From JAAYBF01 sp963715445 (lineage in GTDB: Bacteria > Actinomycetota > Thermoleophilia > Solirubrobacterales > Thermoleophilaceae), in contig OY970240.1 of the NCBI GenBank assembly GCA_963715445.1, positions 1,364,001-1,428,000 of the forward strand: a stretch of 64,000 nt of DNA, read 5' to 3'. Position 1 is the stretch's first letter; each line of letters begins with the position of its first letter. A program made the translations under genes and the position numbers. Shown in pieces: positions 25,898 to 34,741 of this stretch. The notes beneath the pieces are model-generated. The model saw only the letters and a program-made list of their open reading frames with translations, made no database searches and was not told the DNA's origin.

Positions 25898-26880
25898 ACC
25901 AGCCCCTCCGCCACCACCTTCCCGAACCCCTTCACACAGACCCGCACATCACGGCCAAGCGCCCCAAGGGAATAGGTGCCGCTGTCGAGCATCGTCTCTA
26001 GGCGCTCGTCGTACGGCAGGGTCGCAACGCAGCGCAGGCGCTTGGCGCGAAACCGCTGCTCGATGGCCTGAACCTCCGCTGTGCGATTCAGCGATTTGTT
26101 GACGATCACGCTCAGGCGCTCGTGGTGCAGGTGCTCGAGCGCCTGCAGCACCACGCTGGATGTCACCCATTCAGGTGTCGTGACGAGCATCACCTGATCG
26201 GCCCGCTCGACCGCGAAACGCGCGAGCGGGCCGGTGATCCCCGTCCCGCAGTCGAGCAGGACCACGTCGTAGAAGATCGACAGGTACGCCAGCAGCTCGC
26301 CATAGCGCTCGGGCGAGAGCTTGGGATCCTCATGGTCGGAGGCGAGCAGGTGGAGCCCGGTCGGGAGGCGCGACACGTAGGGGCCCAGTTGGGCGACGGT
26401 CCGCAACCGGCTCATGTGCGCAAGCAGGTCGATCTGCGAGCGCTCGGCACGCAGGCGGTCGGGCGCGAGCGCTCCAAGCGTGCCGAAGTCGGGGTTGAGG
26501 TCGACCGCGATCACGCGCAGGCCGAGATGGCCCGCGAGCAGGTTGCCCACGAGGAAGGTGGTGGTCGTCTTCCCCACGCCGCCCTTGGGGCTCACGACCG
26601 CCACGGTGTTCGGGCGAGTCACGCCGGGCTGGCTGCGAATCGACTCCTCCAGCCTGGCCTCGGTGCGCTGACCATCGGTGGCGAGCAGCCGCTGCAGCCG
26701 GCGCCGCCAGCGAGCGCCGCCGCTCAGGGAGAGCTCCCGGCCGTCGACGACCGCGCCGGGATAGACCTCCTCACGTCTCAGAGGCCGCTGCGCGGTCGGG
26801 CTCAACGTAACCGCAGCTCGGTGCCCACCGGCAGCAGGTCCGGATCGCCTGTGCCGATGCTCGCTCGGTTGAGCTGCCAC
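25894..26880 (-). CDS. ParA/MinD-family ATPase
   Basis: The frame encodes up to 328 residues. SPKGGVGKTTTT is the deviant Walker A of the ParA/MinD/CpaE class, DLNPDFG follows as the A' region, and YDVVLLDCGTG is Walker B. The family binds ATP, dimerises on DNA or membrane, and positions cargo or assembles envelope machines. No partner ParB gene is seen; the neighbours are a LysM protein and other envelope genes, which favours an envelope or secretion role over plasmid partition. ATG 26880 would overlap the LysM gene by 79 bases; TTG 26805, overlapping its TGA as TTGA, is an equally likely coupled start (303 residues). Confidence 0.85.
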   Translation of the reverse strand: MAAQPSEHRHRRSGPAAGGHRAAVTLSPTAQRPLRREEVYPGAVVDGRELSLSGGARWRRRLQRLLATDGQRTEARLEESIRSQPGVTRPNTVAVVSPKGGVGKTTTTFLVGNLLAGHLGLRVIAVDLNPDFGTLGALAPDRLRAERSQIDLLAHMSRLRTVAQLGPYVSRLPTGLHLLASDHEDPKLSPERYGELLAYLSIFYDVVLLDCGTGITGPLARFAVERADQVMLVTTPEWVTSSVVLQALEHLHHERLSVIVNKSLNRTAEVQAIEQRFRAKRLRCVATLPYDERLETMLDSGTYSLGALGRDVRVCVKGFGKVVAEGLV

Positions 26881-27782
26881 AGCCGCGCGACCTCGCGTGC
26901 CAATGCCGGTGCTCCGGCGTCCTCACCGAGCCGTGCTTGGGCAATCGCCCAAAGCGACTCGCCGGGCTGGACGACGTGGATCCGGGCATCCCTGGGTAGC
27001 TCGGCCCCGCTTGTGCCTTCCACGACGTCGGCCGCAGGGGCTGCCGCGGCCTGCGTGTAGGTCACCGGCGCGACGTAACCGGAGGAGGGCTCCGGCACGG
27101 GGGCGCTGTCCGCTTGCGCGGACTGGGTGTGTCGAGTGGGCTCGCGACTCGAGTCATCGCGGCTCGAGCTCTTGCGCCGCTGCGCCCTCTCCTGCTCCAG
27201 CGATTCCTCGAAGCCGGGAGCGGAATCGGCGGAGTCGGTTGTTGGGGCCGCGATATCGGTGGGCTGCGGTTGGAGAGGCCCAGGAGCCGGCGGGGCGGGC
27301 GGATCCTGGTCAGGCTCAGGAGTCGCGGCGGCGGACTCAGGCGGGGAAGGCGCCCCCTCCGGCGCAGGGAGCGCCTCGACCTGCTCCGAGACCGGAACGT
27401 TGTCACTCACGGGCTCGGCCTCCACGGGGGCGTTGGGCGAGCCGTCTCCCTCCGGGCCGGGAGCCTCGCCGTCGTCGCCGAGCAGCTCCGTGTCACCGCC
27501 CGGATCGAAGTCCGGGTTGAGCGCCGGATCGGAGGCAGGCGCCTCGGGCTGTCCTCCCACCACCGTCTGATCGCGCTCGCGAGCGGCAAAGGCAGGCGCG
27601 ACGGGGAGCGACGACGTCATGAGCGCGCCGACGGCCGCCGCCGCGACGGTTCGCCGCGACACCAGCTCGTCCGCAGGTACGCGACCGGCAAGACGCTGCC
27701 TCCTGCAGATCGGGCAGTCGGGATGGAAGGACAGGCGGGCATGATCGACCGGTTGGCGGAGATGGGTGCTCAGGGCGTGCAT
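26802..27782 (-). CDS. LysM-domain cell-wall protein with N-terminal CPICR motif
   Basis: The 326-residue product from ATG 27782 (the frame opens further upstream) has HPDCPICRRQRLAG near the N-terminus, then a hydrophobic segment (VAAAAVGALMTSSLPVAPAFA) resembling a signal peptide. A long Pro/Glu/Ala-rich linker follows, and a C-terminal LysM domain (HVVQPGESLWAIA ... VGTELRL). LysM binds N-acetylglucosamine in peptidoglycan. The CxxC before the export segment might bind a metal on the cytoplasmic side. It is the fourth gene of a minus-strand operon and overlaps the ATPase gene, so the two may work together at the envelope. Confidence 0.85.
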   Translation of the reverse strand: MHALSTHLRQPVDHARLSFHPDCPICRRQRLAGRVPADELVSRRTVAAAAVGALMTSSLPVAPAFAARERDQTVVGGQPEAPASDPALNPDFDPGGDTELLGDDGEAPGPEGDGSPNAPVEAEPVSDNVPVSEQVEALPAPEGAPSPPESAAATPEPDQDPPAPPAPGPLQPQPTDIAAPTTDSADSAPGFEESLEQERAQRRKSSSRDDSSREPTRHTQSAQADSAPVPEPSSGYVAPVTYTQAAAAPAADVVEGTSGAELPRDARIHVVQPGESLWAIAQARLGEDAGAPALAREVARLWQLNRASIGTGDPDLLPVGTELRLR

Positions 27783-27810
27783 GGCTTCGATCCTCTTCTC
27801 TGCTTGGAGA

Positions 27811-28419
27811 TCATCGGTTGATCGGGTTCGAGACGCAACGGAACGCCTTGCGGCCCGCATTCGAATCGCCCGTGAGCGCCACGTGGCCGAGCTCGTCGCT
27901 CACGTAGAGAGCGTCCACCCCACCCGGGGCCGTGGACGATGGGTAGACATGGCCAGTCAGCTCCCCGCCGGACGCGAGGGTGATTGCATCGCTCGTCAGC
28001 GCCGAGCGCAGCTCTCCGTGCGTGGGTAGGCGGCGACCCGGGGTGCTCGGGTAGTCCGCCGCCGCGCAGACGAGGACGGCGCTGTCGTATGGGAGGGGTG
28101 CGCGAGAGGCGGTCTCCACGCATACGCCGGCGGACGGACGGGTTCCGGGCGCGCAGCGAACGAGCAGGCGCGCGGCGCTGAACCCGTCGAGGCGGTCCGC
28201 GTTGCGCGCGCGGGGCACCTTGCCCAGTTGCGACTCCTTGATGCGCGCTCCCCCGAGAGTGTTTCGCTCGAGGTCCTTGTAGGTCAGGGACCCGTTCTCG
28301 ACGTCGTTGCCGGTGATCTTGAGCGCCGCGTAGGAGCTCCCGCCGAGCGCTGCGAACAGGGCGATGCTCGCCATCACGTTGGCATAGGTCAAGTGAGGTC
28401 TGAGGCGCTTAGGCAACAA
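27811..28419 (-). CDS. Secreted or anchored protein of the 'RLTYANVMA' family
   Basis: The 202-residue product begins MLPKRLRPHLTYANVMASIALFAALGGSSYAA, a basic N-terminus plus hydrophobic helix found, to my knowledge, at the start of many Thermoleophilia exported proteins. Next comes a short degenerate repeat (NDVENGSLTYKDLERNTLGGARIKESQLG) like the beta-solenoid units of this family. The C-terminal half has four cysteines and GRRLPTHGELRSA, possibly a small ligand-binding fold. It is 26 bases downstream of the preceding gene and 28 upstream of the next, so co-transcribed. Function unknown. Confidence 0.75.
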   Translation of the reverse strand: MLPKRLRPHLTYANVMASIALFAALGGSSYAALKITGNDVENGSLTYKDLERNTLGGARIKESQLGKVPRARNADRLDGFSAARLLVRCAPGTRPSAGVCVETASRAPLPYDSAVLVCAAADYPSTPGRRLPTHGELRSALTSDAITLASGGELTGHVYPSSTAPGGVDALYVSDELGHVALTGDSNAGRKAFRCVSNPINR

Positions 28420-28446
28420 CAGTCGTTATCCCCTCTTCGAGCCGAA

Positions 28447-30684
28447 TCACACCGGGCACGGCCTCCCTCTGACCTTCACGACGATGGGCTGCGATCCGCC
28501 GGCCTCGAACGGGGCCCCGGACTCCCTCGGCGCGCGCGCCCGGAAGCGGTAGCGCAACACGCCGCAGCTGCGTCGGAAGCGGTACGAGATCGCCCATTGG
28601 CCGTCCTCGGCGCTGCGAGTCGTGCGGAACGTCTGGTATTTGCCCGAGAGCTTGACCTGCATCTCGATGAGCTTGCCACCAGGCGGCAGCGGAAGCGAGC
28701 GCACGCGTCCGCGGAACACCACCGTCTGGCCGTTGACGACACGCCGGCGGCTCGCCTTGAGGCCGGTGGAGCCGGGCACGAACAGCGAGACTTCGCGCTG
28801 CGACGGGAGGATGGTCGCGGTTCCCGCGTGGACGAAGCGCAGGATCCTGCTCGCGCTGCCTCCGGTGGTGTACTGGTAGCGCCCGTCGGCGCCGGTTGTG
28901 ATGGTGCCCACCAGCTGCTCGGCCGAGGCGCGCGTCCGGGAGTAGACGCGAACCTGTGCGCCGACGATACCGCGGCCGTCGCGAGTCGTCAGGGCGCCGT
29001 CGATTCGCACTCGATCGCCGAACGGGACCCGTGCACTCCCTTCGACGACCGTCACCCGCCGGCGGATCACCCGAACCTTGCCGCGCTTGCGGACCTTGCG
29101 GCGAACCAGCTTGTGCTTGACGATGCCGGCGCTCATCCCCGACACCAGCCGCACGGGCAGCTGCAGCACCACCGGTCGTCCGTCGGCGTACCTGTCGGTG
29201 GATGCCTCGTTGGACGCCAGGTCGGAGGCGCGGGCACGCAGGACGTAGGTGCCCGCCGGGAGCTGGCTGTCGTCGATGCGGGCGGCAAGGCCGATCGGCT
29301 CGCGCACCGTGTGCAGGGTCTGCCAGATGCCGGTTCCGTACCGGCTGATCTCGATCGTCCCCCCGGCCACGTCGGAGACGCGATCGCTCACCTTCACAGC
29401 CACGCGCGTGGGATCGGAAGGAGAGAAGGGCTGGAACGCCAGCTCCGGAGGCTCGGGGTCATAGCGCAGGGTCACCGGAGCCGATGCGTTGTCCGGGTGC
29501 TGGTTGCCGGCCTCGTCCTCACGCCAGACCGATGCGGTCCAGGTTCCCGGCTCGGGAGCCGTCACGCCGATGCGGTCGATCCCGCCGCCGGGAATGCGAT
29601 CGGTGCGGCAGTCGGTGCCGCCTGCGCGGCAGAGCCGGTAGTGCGCGGCGCGGACCGGCGCCCGATCGACCTCCTCGGGGTTGGCCCACGAGAGTGTCGA
29701 CACGGGGCTACGACGCCAGCCCTCGCCCTCGAGCACGCCCACCGGGACGTGTGGGGGCGCGGTGTTGTCGATCCTCGCCGTGTGCATCAGAGAGGCACCG
29801 ACGTTGCCGGCCGCGTCGTAGGCCGAGATGTAGAGCCCTTGCGAGCCCTCTGGCAGCTTGGTCGTGTCGATCACCATCCCTCCCGGGCCATTCGAGCAGG
29901 GCACGGGAACCGTGTAGTCGCAGGCGCGATCGTGACGGGCCCGGGGCGCGCCGGCGGCGATGGCGTCGGCGAACTGGATGCCCACGTTGTCGTTCGCGTT
30001 GTACTGGACGTCCTGCTCGCCTCCAACCCATCTGCCGGTGGGGAGCGCGCCGCCGGTGATCTGCACCTCGGGAGGGCTGACGTCGACGACCGTGACCGCT
30101 GCCTTGAAGGTGCGGATGTAGTTCCTCGCCCGCGTTGAGCACGCCCGCGAGCCCTTTTTCCCGGCCACGCACACGACTCGCTGGATGATCTGGGTGGTCC
30201 CGGCGATGTCGTAGGAACGTGCGCTTGTCCAGCCTGCGGCTTGCGCCCGGTTTCGCTTCGGGCAGCTGTGGTTGGCGCGCACGTTCTTGATCGAGACGGT
30301 GCGGCCCGACCCGAGTGCGTACAGCTGCAGCGCGTAGCGGCAGTCGACGCGACGGGCGGTGCCCGACCACCGCAGCCGGGAGAACTGCGTGCCGGGCGGA
30401 GCGTCGAGCTTGACGACCGCCCTGGCGCCCATCATCACCGGCGCCCTCCTCACGACGTTGGCGGTGACCAGACCCCGCATGCCGGGCCCCTCGGGATCGC
30501 AGGTGCGCTTGACGGACATCCCACTGGTGATGTCGAGTCCGAACGCTCGCGTGGAGAAGTCCGGAGCGGACGCGCAGCCTCTGAACTCGAACTCGCCCGC
30601 CGCCGCAGGGGCGGCGCCGACCATCAGCAGGCCCACCACCAACGATCCGATGGCCTTGCAGGTGCGCAGATCGAGGGGAGACAT
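28447..30684 (-). CDS. Large secreted Ig-like / carboxypeptidase-regulatory-like protein
   Basis: The 745-residue product has a signal peptide (LVVGLLMVGAAPAAAGEF). The body carries several beta-sandwich units: DVSPPEVQITGGALPTG, IDNTAPPHVPVG, LRYDPEPPELAFQ and ASDLASNEAST are the 'x-D-x-x-P-P/A' and 'AxDxAGN' patterns of bacterial Ig-like domains. A basic segment (HKLVRRKVRKRGKVRVIRRR) leads to a unit like the carboxypeptidase regulatory fold (GALTTRDGRGIVGAQVRVYSR ... TGADGRYQY). A second similar unit ends the protein. No catalytic motif is seen, so it is likely an adhesive or structural surface protein. It follows the sigma-like gene by 37 bases in one operon. Confidence 0.75.
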   Translation of the reverse strand: MSPLDLRTCKAIGSLVVGLLMVGAAPAAAGEFEFRGCASAPDFSTRAFGLDITSGMSVKRTCDPEGPGMRGLVTANVVRRAPVMMGARAVVKLDAPPGTQFSRLRWSGTARRVDCRYALQLYALGSGRTVSIKNVRANHSCPKRNRAQAAGWTSARSYDIAGTTQIIQRVVCVAGKKGSRACSTRARNYIRTFKAAVTVVDVSPPEVQITGGALPTGRWVGGEQDVQYNANDNVGIQFADAIAAGAPRARHDRACDYTVPVPCSNGPGGMVIDTTKLPEGSQGLYISAYDAAGNVGASLMHTARIDNTAPPHVPVGVLEGEGWRRSPVSTLSWANPEEVDRAPVRAAHYRLCRAGGTDCRTDRIPGGGIDRIGVTAPEPGTWTASVWREDEAGNQHPDNASAPVTLRYDPEPPELAFQPFSPSDPTRVAVKVSDRVSDVAGGTIEISRYGTGIWQTLHTVREPIGLAARIDDSQLPAGTYVLRARASDLASNEASTDRYADGRPVVLQLPVRLVSGMSAGIVKHKLVRRKVRKRGKVRVIRRRVTVVEGSARVPFGDRVRIDGALTTRDGRGIVGAQVRVYSRTRASAEQLVGTITTGADGRYQYTTGGSASRILRFVHAGTATILPSQREVSLFVPGSTGLKASRRRVVNGQTVVFRGRVRSLPLPPGGKLIEMQVKLSGKYQTFRTTRSAEDGQWAISYRFRRSCGVLRYRFRARAPRESGAPFEAGGSQPIVVKVRGRPCPV

Positions 30685-30721
30685 TGTGGGAGCTCCTTCT
30701 GGCTGTCGGGGCGGTTAGGGA

Positions 30722-32179
30722 TCAAGGCGCGAACTCGGAACCGTCGTCGGCGTTGGTCGGGGCGGGAGACGGGGTCGGGTCGGCCGATCCGCTCGAGGGG
30801 AATGCGGTGGTGCCTGCCTGCGCATCGGTCGCGCTGGGCAGCGGCTCGAACTCCTGCTCAGGCGGAGGAGGCTCCGGCTCGACGTACGGAGCGGGGGTCG
30901 CGTCGCTCGACGGCACACCCGAGTTCGAGTTCGAGTCCAGCGCCTGCGCGGGCAGGCTCGACGCCGGCGGTGTCACCACTGCCGGAGGGTCCGAGACCGG
31001 GGTGGGGCTCGGCGACGCCACTTCGCGTTGCGGCGCGACCACTCCGGCCAGCCCGCGAATAGGGTCGATGCCCTGCTCGACGCAGTAGGCGCCACCGCTG
31101 GCCGCGGCGATGCAGCCGCCGATGAGGACCGCGGCGCTGCCTGGTCGCAGGGTGGAGAGCGGGGTGGGATCGGCCATGCGGTAGTACGCGACGGAGGCCT
31201 GCTGCTTGGCCTGGGAGGTTCCGCTCTCGACGTAGTGGCGCAGGGAGCCGACCGTCTCGGTCAGGTCTTGTCGCAGCCGTCCCAGCACCTTGCCCGTGCC
31301 TGCCAAGAGGTGTCCGATGGCCCCGGGGTCGGCCTGCTCGACCACCGGGGCCGGGGCTGGGACCAAGGCCGCGGTACCGAGCCGCACCTGCTCGAGCTTG
31401 TCGAACAGCCGGGCACAGCTTTCGCATTCCCCGATGTGGCGGAGTGCGAGCGCGCGGTCGTGGCCGGTCTGAGTTCGGTGCTGGAAGGCGTACGCGCACA
31501 CCAACCGCTCGGGATCCTCGCCGCAGCCGCCGCCGCAGCGCTTGACGAGGAGTGCCTCGAAGGCGGTGCCCGCACGCGCGAGGCGCTTCTTCAGAGTTCC
31601 CTCGGCGATCCCCAGTTCGTTTGCGATCCGCTTGCGCGGCAGCCGCTCGCCCCAGTAGAGACGCACGATGTTCTGATCGAGCGGGGAGAGCCCGGCCTCC
31701 TCCACCAGATGCGTGGCCAGCTCGGCGTTCTCCTGCTGCGCGAGTCGCGACTCGACGCCCGGGATCTCATTGGGGCGCGGGAGCGCATTGCCCTCGCAGA
31801 CGAGCTTCTCGCGAGCCACCCTGCGCCGATCGAACAGGTGCGAGAGAGCGAACTGGGCGTCCTGGCGCACCCAGGCGTGGACCCCGCCGACGTGCTCTGC
31901 ACGGCAGCGGCCCGACAGGACACGCTCGATCGAGCGCTGGATCAGGTCCTCGGCCTCCGCCTGAGAGACCCGGCTGCGCAGCTCGCCAACCAGGGCGTCG
32001 CGATTCCCATCCCGGAAGAGCTGCTCCACGGCTGCGCGCGTGCGGGCCGAGCACTTCGGAGGGCGGGCTGGGGCCTCCGGAGCGCGGGTTGGCGCCTCCG
32101 AATCCTGCTCTAAAAGCTGTGAGCTAGGAATAGCCACTGCTTCGCAGAACGGCGAGCGCGAAATCTGGCCCGGTAGCAC
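30722..32179 (-). CDS. Sigma-70-like factor fused to zinc-finger and membrane-anchor tail (paralogue 1)
   Basis: The 485-residue product has ECF-like region 2 at about 46-120 (AEDLIQRSIERVLSG ... HAWVRQDAQFALSHLFDRRR) and a region-4 helix-turn-helix at about 165-205 (SPLDQNIVRLYWGERL, GIAEGTLKKRLARAG). Both halves are typical of RNA polymerase sigma factors. H248xxxC252xxC255 follows, like the zinc-binding anti-sigma motif. A weak membrane segment lies at about 346-364, and the tail is ~120 residues rich in Pro, Ser and Glu. A promoter-recognition module and an anti-sigma-like anchor in one chain suggest a self-restrained, membrane-tethered regulator that may control the envelope operon it heads. 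A paralogue is at 33191-34570. Start uncertain. Confidence 0.8.
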   Translation of the reverse strand: MLPGQISRSPFCEAVAIPSSQLLEQDSEAPTRAPEAPARPPKCSARTRAAVEQLFRDGNRDALVGELRSRVSQAEAEDLIQRSIERVLSGRCRAEHVGGVHAWVRQDAQFALSHLFDRRRVAREKLVCEGNALPRPNEIPGVESRLAQQENAELATHLVEEAGLSPLDQNIVRLYWGERLPRKRIANELGIAEGTLKKRLARAGTAFEALLVKRCGGGCGEDPERLVCAYAFQHRTQTGHDRALALRHIGECESCARLFDKLEQVRLGTAALVPAPAPVVEQADPGAIGHLLAGTGKVLGRLRQDLTETVGSLRHYVESGTSQAKQQASVAYYRMADPTPLSTLRPGSAAVLIGGCIAAASGGAYCVEQGIDPIRGLAGVVAPQREVASPSPTPVSDPPAVVTPPASSLPAQALDSNSNSGVPSSDATPAPYVEPEPPPPEQEFEPLPSATDAQAGTTAFPSSGSADPTPSPAPTNADDGSEFAP

Positions 32180-32246
32180 GGTTCAGGCCTCTGAACATCC
32201 CCTCTCACGCCGAGCCAGTGAAGAGTGGCTGTTGTCACTCGGGCGT

Positions 32247-32266
32247 ATGAGAGGAGTCGCTCTCAT
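32247..32266. other. Hairpin in the gap upstream of the sigma-like gene
   Basis: ATGAGAG-GAGTCG-CTCTCAT is a perfect 7-base-pair stem with a 6-base loop between two minus-strand genes. It could terminate transcription of the upstream gene or be an operator. There is no T-run on either side. Confidence 0.35.
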
Positions 32267-32343
32267 GGACAAACCGTTCTACCACTAGCCATGACGCCGA
32301 TCAACCCGTGTAGGTAAATGTTGTACCCGGCGGCAGAGCCTTG

Positions 32344-33093
32344 TCAGCGGCAGCGCATCGAGCCGCGGCGCCGAGGGCCGGCGCCGCGCTCGAGCAGCGC
32401 AGTGACGACGAAGAGACGACGACCGGACTTCGGGCACTCGGTACCCGAGATCAAGCTGCCCCTGTGCTGAGTGCCCTTCGCGCCCTTGCCCATGTCGAGC
32501 TCGAGGTCCTGGAGGGCGATCGGCACTCCCGAGACGCTCTGCAGCGAGCGGGGCATCGTCACGGTGAGCCGGTACTGCCACCTTGGATGGCGGAGCCGCT
32601 TGATCTCCACCGGCACCGTGGCGGAGACCTTGGCCGGCCCGGCCAGCGTCACATACGCATAGACGCGCGAGGGGCCGCCGTTGACGAGCTTCATCCGAAG
32701 GCGGCTGGAGGAGCCGTCGGCGTCCACCAGCCCGGTGCCGCTCCCCACTATCGAGCGCTTGGGGCAGCCGGAGGGACCCTCCAGCTCCAGAGCCCTCCAT
32801 GTGCACGTTGGATAGTCGCCGCCGTTGTAGGAGACGCCCTTGGGCAGAAGAGCGGTGGCGCCGATCACCACCGGCTTCTCGGTGCCGAGGGGAGCTCTCA
32901 GGTGCGCTTCAAGGCGCAGACGGGCGGGGCGGGGCGCAGCCGTGGTTCCCGCCTCGAGGGGTGAGAGCCGCGCCTCCACAGACAGGCTCGACCGCCCGGG
33001 AGCCTGGCTGAGAGCCGTGTCGCGCGGCGCCAGGGCGACGAAGGCCGCCAAGGCGCCCAAGGCCACAGCGACGAGCATCGGCGGCTTGCGCAT
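32344..33093 (-). CDS. Secreted protein with one CPxxSxxG unit
   Basis: The 249-residue product starts with a signal peptide (MLVAVALGALAAFVALAP). Its middle contains LLPKGVSYNGG, then C followed by GCPKRSIVGSGTG. This is the same C-x(n)-CPxxSx[IV]G arrangement repeated four times in the large proteins at 6000-9143 and 18949-22092, so it looks like a single-unit relative. It ends with a basic stretch and C-terminal CR. It is divergent from the second sigma-like gene and 165 bases upstream of the first. Function unknown; probably exported. Confidence 0.75.
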   Translation of the reverse strand: MRKPPMLVAVALGALAAFVALAPRDTALSQAPGRSSLSVEARLSPLEAGTTAAPRPARLRLEAHLRAPLGTEKPVVIGATALLPKGVSYNGGDYPTCTWRALELEGPSGCPKRSIVGSGTGLVDADGSSSRLRMKLVNGGPSRVYAYVTLAGPAKVSATVPVEIKRLRHPRWQYRLTVTMPRSLQSVSGVPIALQDLELDMGKGAKGTQHRGSLISGTECPKSGRRLFVVTALLERGAGPRRRGSMRCR

Positions 33094-33190
33094 CTCCGAT
33101 CACGGTACCCAGTCGGGGGTCGCCTGGCGAAGGGAACCGTTTGGTCGCGAAGCCGGGGCCCACACAGCGTGGTGGCCGTTCGGTCGGGCA

Positions 33191-34570
33191 GTGGGAGCCC
33201 GTGAGGCACAGCAAGCGGCACAAGAGCAGCGTTGCTCCCCGCGCACGCGTGCCGCTGTCGAGCAGCTCTTCAGGGACGGGAATCGCGACGCCCTCGTCGG
33301 CGAGCTGCGCAGCCGGGTCTCTCAGGCGGAGGCCGAGGACCTGATCCAGCGCTCGATCGAGCGGGCACTTTCGGGCCGCTGCCGTGCAGAGCACGTCGGC
33401 GGGGTCCACGCCTGGGTTCGCCAAGACGCCCAGTTCGCTCTCTCACACCTCCTCGATCGCCGCCGGGTGGCGCGCGAGAAGCTCGTCCGCGAGCGCAACG
33501 CTCTGCCGCGCCCCGACGAGATCCCAGGCCCGGAGGCGGAGATGCTCCGCGAGGGCAATGCGGAGCTCGCCGCGAAGCTGGTGGAGGAGGCCGGGCTCTC
33601 CCCACTCGACCAGAGCATCGTGCGTCTCTACTGGGGCGAGCGCCTGCCGCGCAAGCTCGTGGCGGGGGAGCTCGGCATCGCCGAGGGAACTCTGAAGAAG
33701 CGCCTCGCGCGTGCGGGCACCGCCTTCGAGGCACTCCTCGTCAAACGCTGCGGCGGCGGCTGCGGGGGGGACGGGCAGCACGACGTGGTGGCCTATGCGT
33801 TCCAGCACCGCCGGATGCCCGAGGGCACTCTGGAGCGGGCCGTGAAGCACATGAAGGACTGCGAGCGCTGCGAGCGGCTCTTCTCGCGCCTCGAGCAGGT
33901 GCGCCTGGCCGTGGCGGCCCTGACGCCGGTCCCGCTCGGGGTGCCTGGGGCAGCGCCGGGTCCGAGTGCCGGGCTGCCGGAGCGCCTCGGTGAGGGCCTG
34001 GCCTGGGCGCGCGAGCAGATGACGAACTTGAGCATGCGGGTCCACGAGATCGCCATGGCGCCTCCGCCGGTGAAGCCCGGCGCCACGCTCGCCAGCATCG
34101 GCGTCTGCGCGGTGGCGGCCGGGGGCAGCTACTGCCTCGAGGGAACGGTTGCCCCGCTGCGGGCCCTCTCCCCTCCGGCGCACGAGCAACTGCAGAGCAA
34201 GAAGCCGGACAAGCCCCGGCGCGCTTCGCACGCCGTTCCAGCCGGGAACCTCCAGTATGGCTCGCCCCCTCCGGTCGCTGTCCAGCCTGCCCCGACCCCC
34301 GCCCCGGATCCCTCTCCCGCCCCGGATCCGAATCCGAACTCTGAGCAGGCATCCCCGGAGTCCACGCAATCCCAGCCTCAGCCGGCGCCAGCCCAGGAGT
34401 TCGATTTCGAGCAGAGCGCCCCCGCTCCCTCGCCGTCGAGCTCCTCTTCAGCCCCGTCGCAGCCCCAGCCGAGCCCCGCGCCCTCGTCGGGCGGTGGCGG
34501 TGGCGGCGGTAGTGGTGGAGGTGGCGGGGGCGGCGGAGGCGGCGGATCGAGCGGCGGAGAGTTTCTCTAG
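33191..34570 (+). CDS. Sigma-70-like factor fused to zinc-finger and membrane-anchor tail (paralogue 2)
   Basis: From GTG 33191 the product has 459 residues. The frame is open far upstream, but that part overlaps the divergent gene at 32344-33093, so an internal start is required and GTG 33191 gives a length close to the paralogue. From RTRAAVEQLFRDGNRDALVGELRSR on, it closely matches the protein at 30722-32179 through both sigma regions and the H-x-x-x-C-x-x-C motif (HMKDCERC). The weak membrane segment (GATLASIGVCAVAAGGSYCL) keeps the same cysteines. The tails differ: this one is Pro/Ser-rich and ends in a long glycine tract (GGGGGGGSGG...), so the paralogues may sense different signals. 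No sigma target promoter is recognisable. Confidence 0.8.
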   Translation: MGAREAQQAAQEQRCSPRTRAAVEQLFRDGNRDALVGELRSRVSQAEAEDLIQRSIERALSGRCRAEHVGGVHAWVRQDAQFALSHLLDRRRVAREKLVRERNALPRPDEIPGPEAEMLREGNAELAAKLVEEAGLSPLDQSIVRLYWGERLPRKLVAGELGIAEGTLKKRLARAGTAFEALLVKRCGGGCGGDGQHDVVAYAFQHRRMPEGTLERAVKHMKDCERCERLFSRLEQVRLAVAALTPVPLGVPGAAPGPSAGLPERLGEGLAWAREQMTNLSMRVHEIAMAPPPVKPGATLASIGVCAVAAGGSYCLEGTVAPLRALSPPAHEQLQSKKPDKPRRASHAVPAGNLQYGSPPPVAVQPAPTPAPDPSPAPDPNPNSEQASPESTQSQPQPAPAQEFDFEQSAPAPSPSSSSSAPSQPQPSPAPSSGGGGGGGSGGGGGGGGGGGSSGGEFL

Positions 34571-34636
34571 TGCCCGCGCGGCGCTGACACCGCTTCTCTG
34601 CCCAGTTTTCGCGCGGGTCCGCGGGTCTGGTGGCGA

Positions 34637-34710
34637 TGCCCCGAGCTGGATTCGAACCAGCGGCCTTCCCCTTAGGAGGGGGACGCTCTATCCATCTGAG
34701 CTACCGGGGC
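34637..34710 (-). tRNA. tRNA-Arg (anticodon CCU)
   Basis: On the minus strand the 74 bases fold as a cloverleaf. The acceptor stem is GCCCCGG/TCGGGGC with one G-T pair and discriminator A. The D-arm is GCTC/GAGC, the anticodon stem TCCCC/GGGGA with loop CTCCTAA (anticodon CCT), and the T-arm GCTGG-TTCGAAT-CCAGC. CCA is not encoded. It decodes the rare arginine codon AGG. Confidence 0.95.
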
Positions 34711-34741
34711 CTGTCCCCATGATTCCATCCGGGCGGGCGAG

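Noticed and set aside
28228..30138. 636-codon plus-strand frame
   Set aside because: It is opposite the signal-peptide-bearing Ig-like protein and has shadow-type composition.
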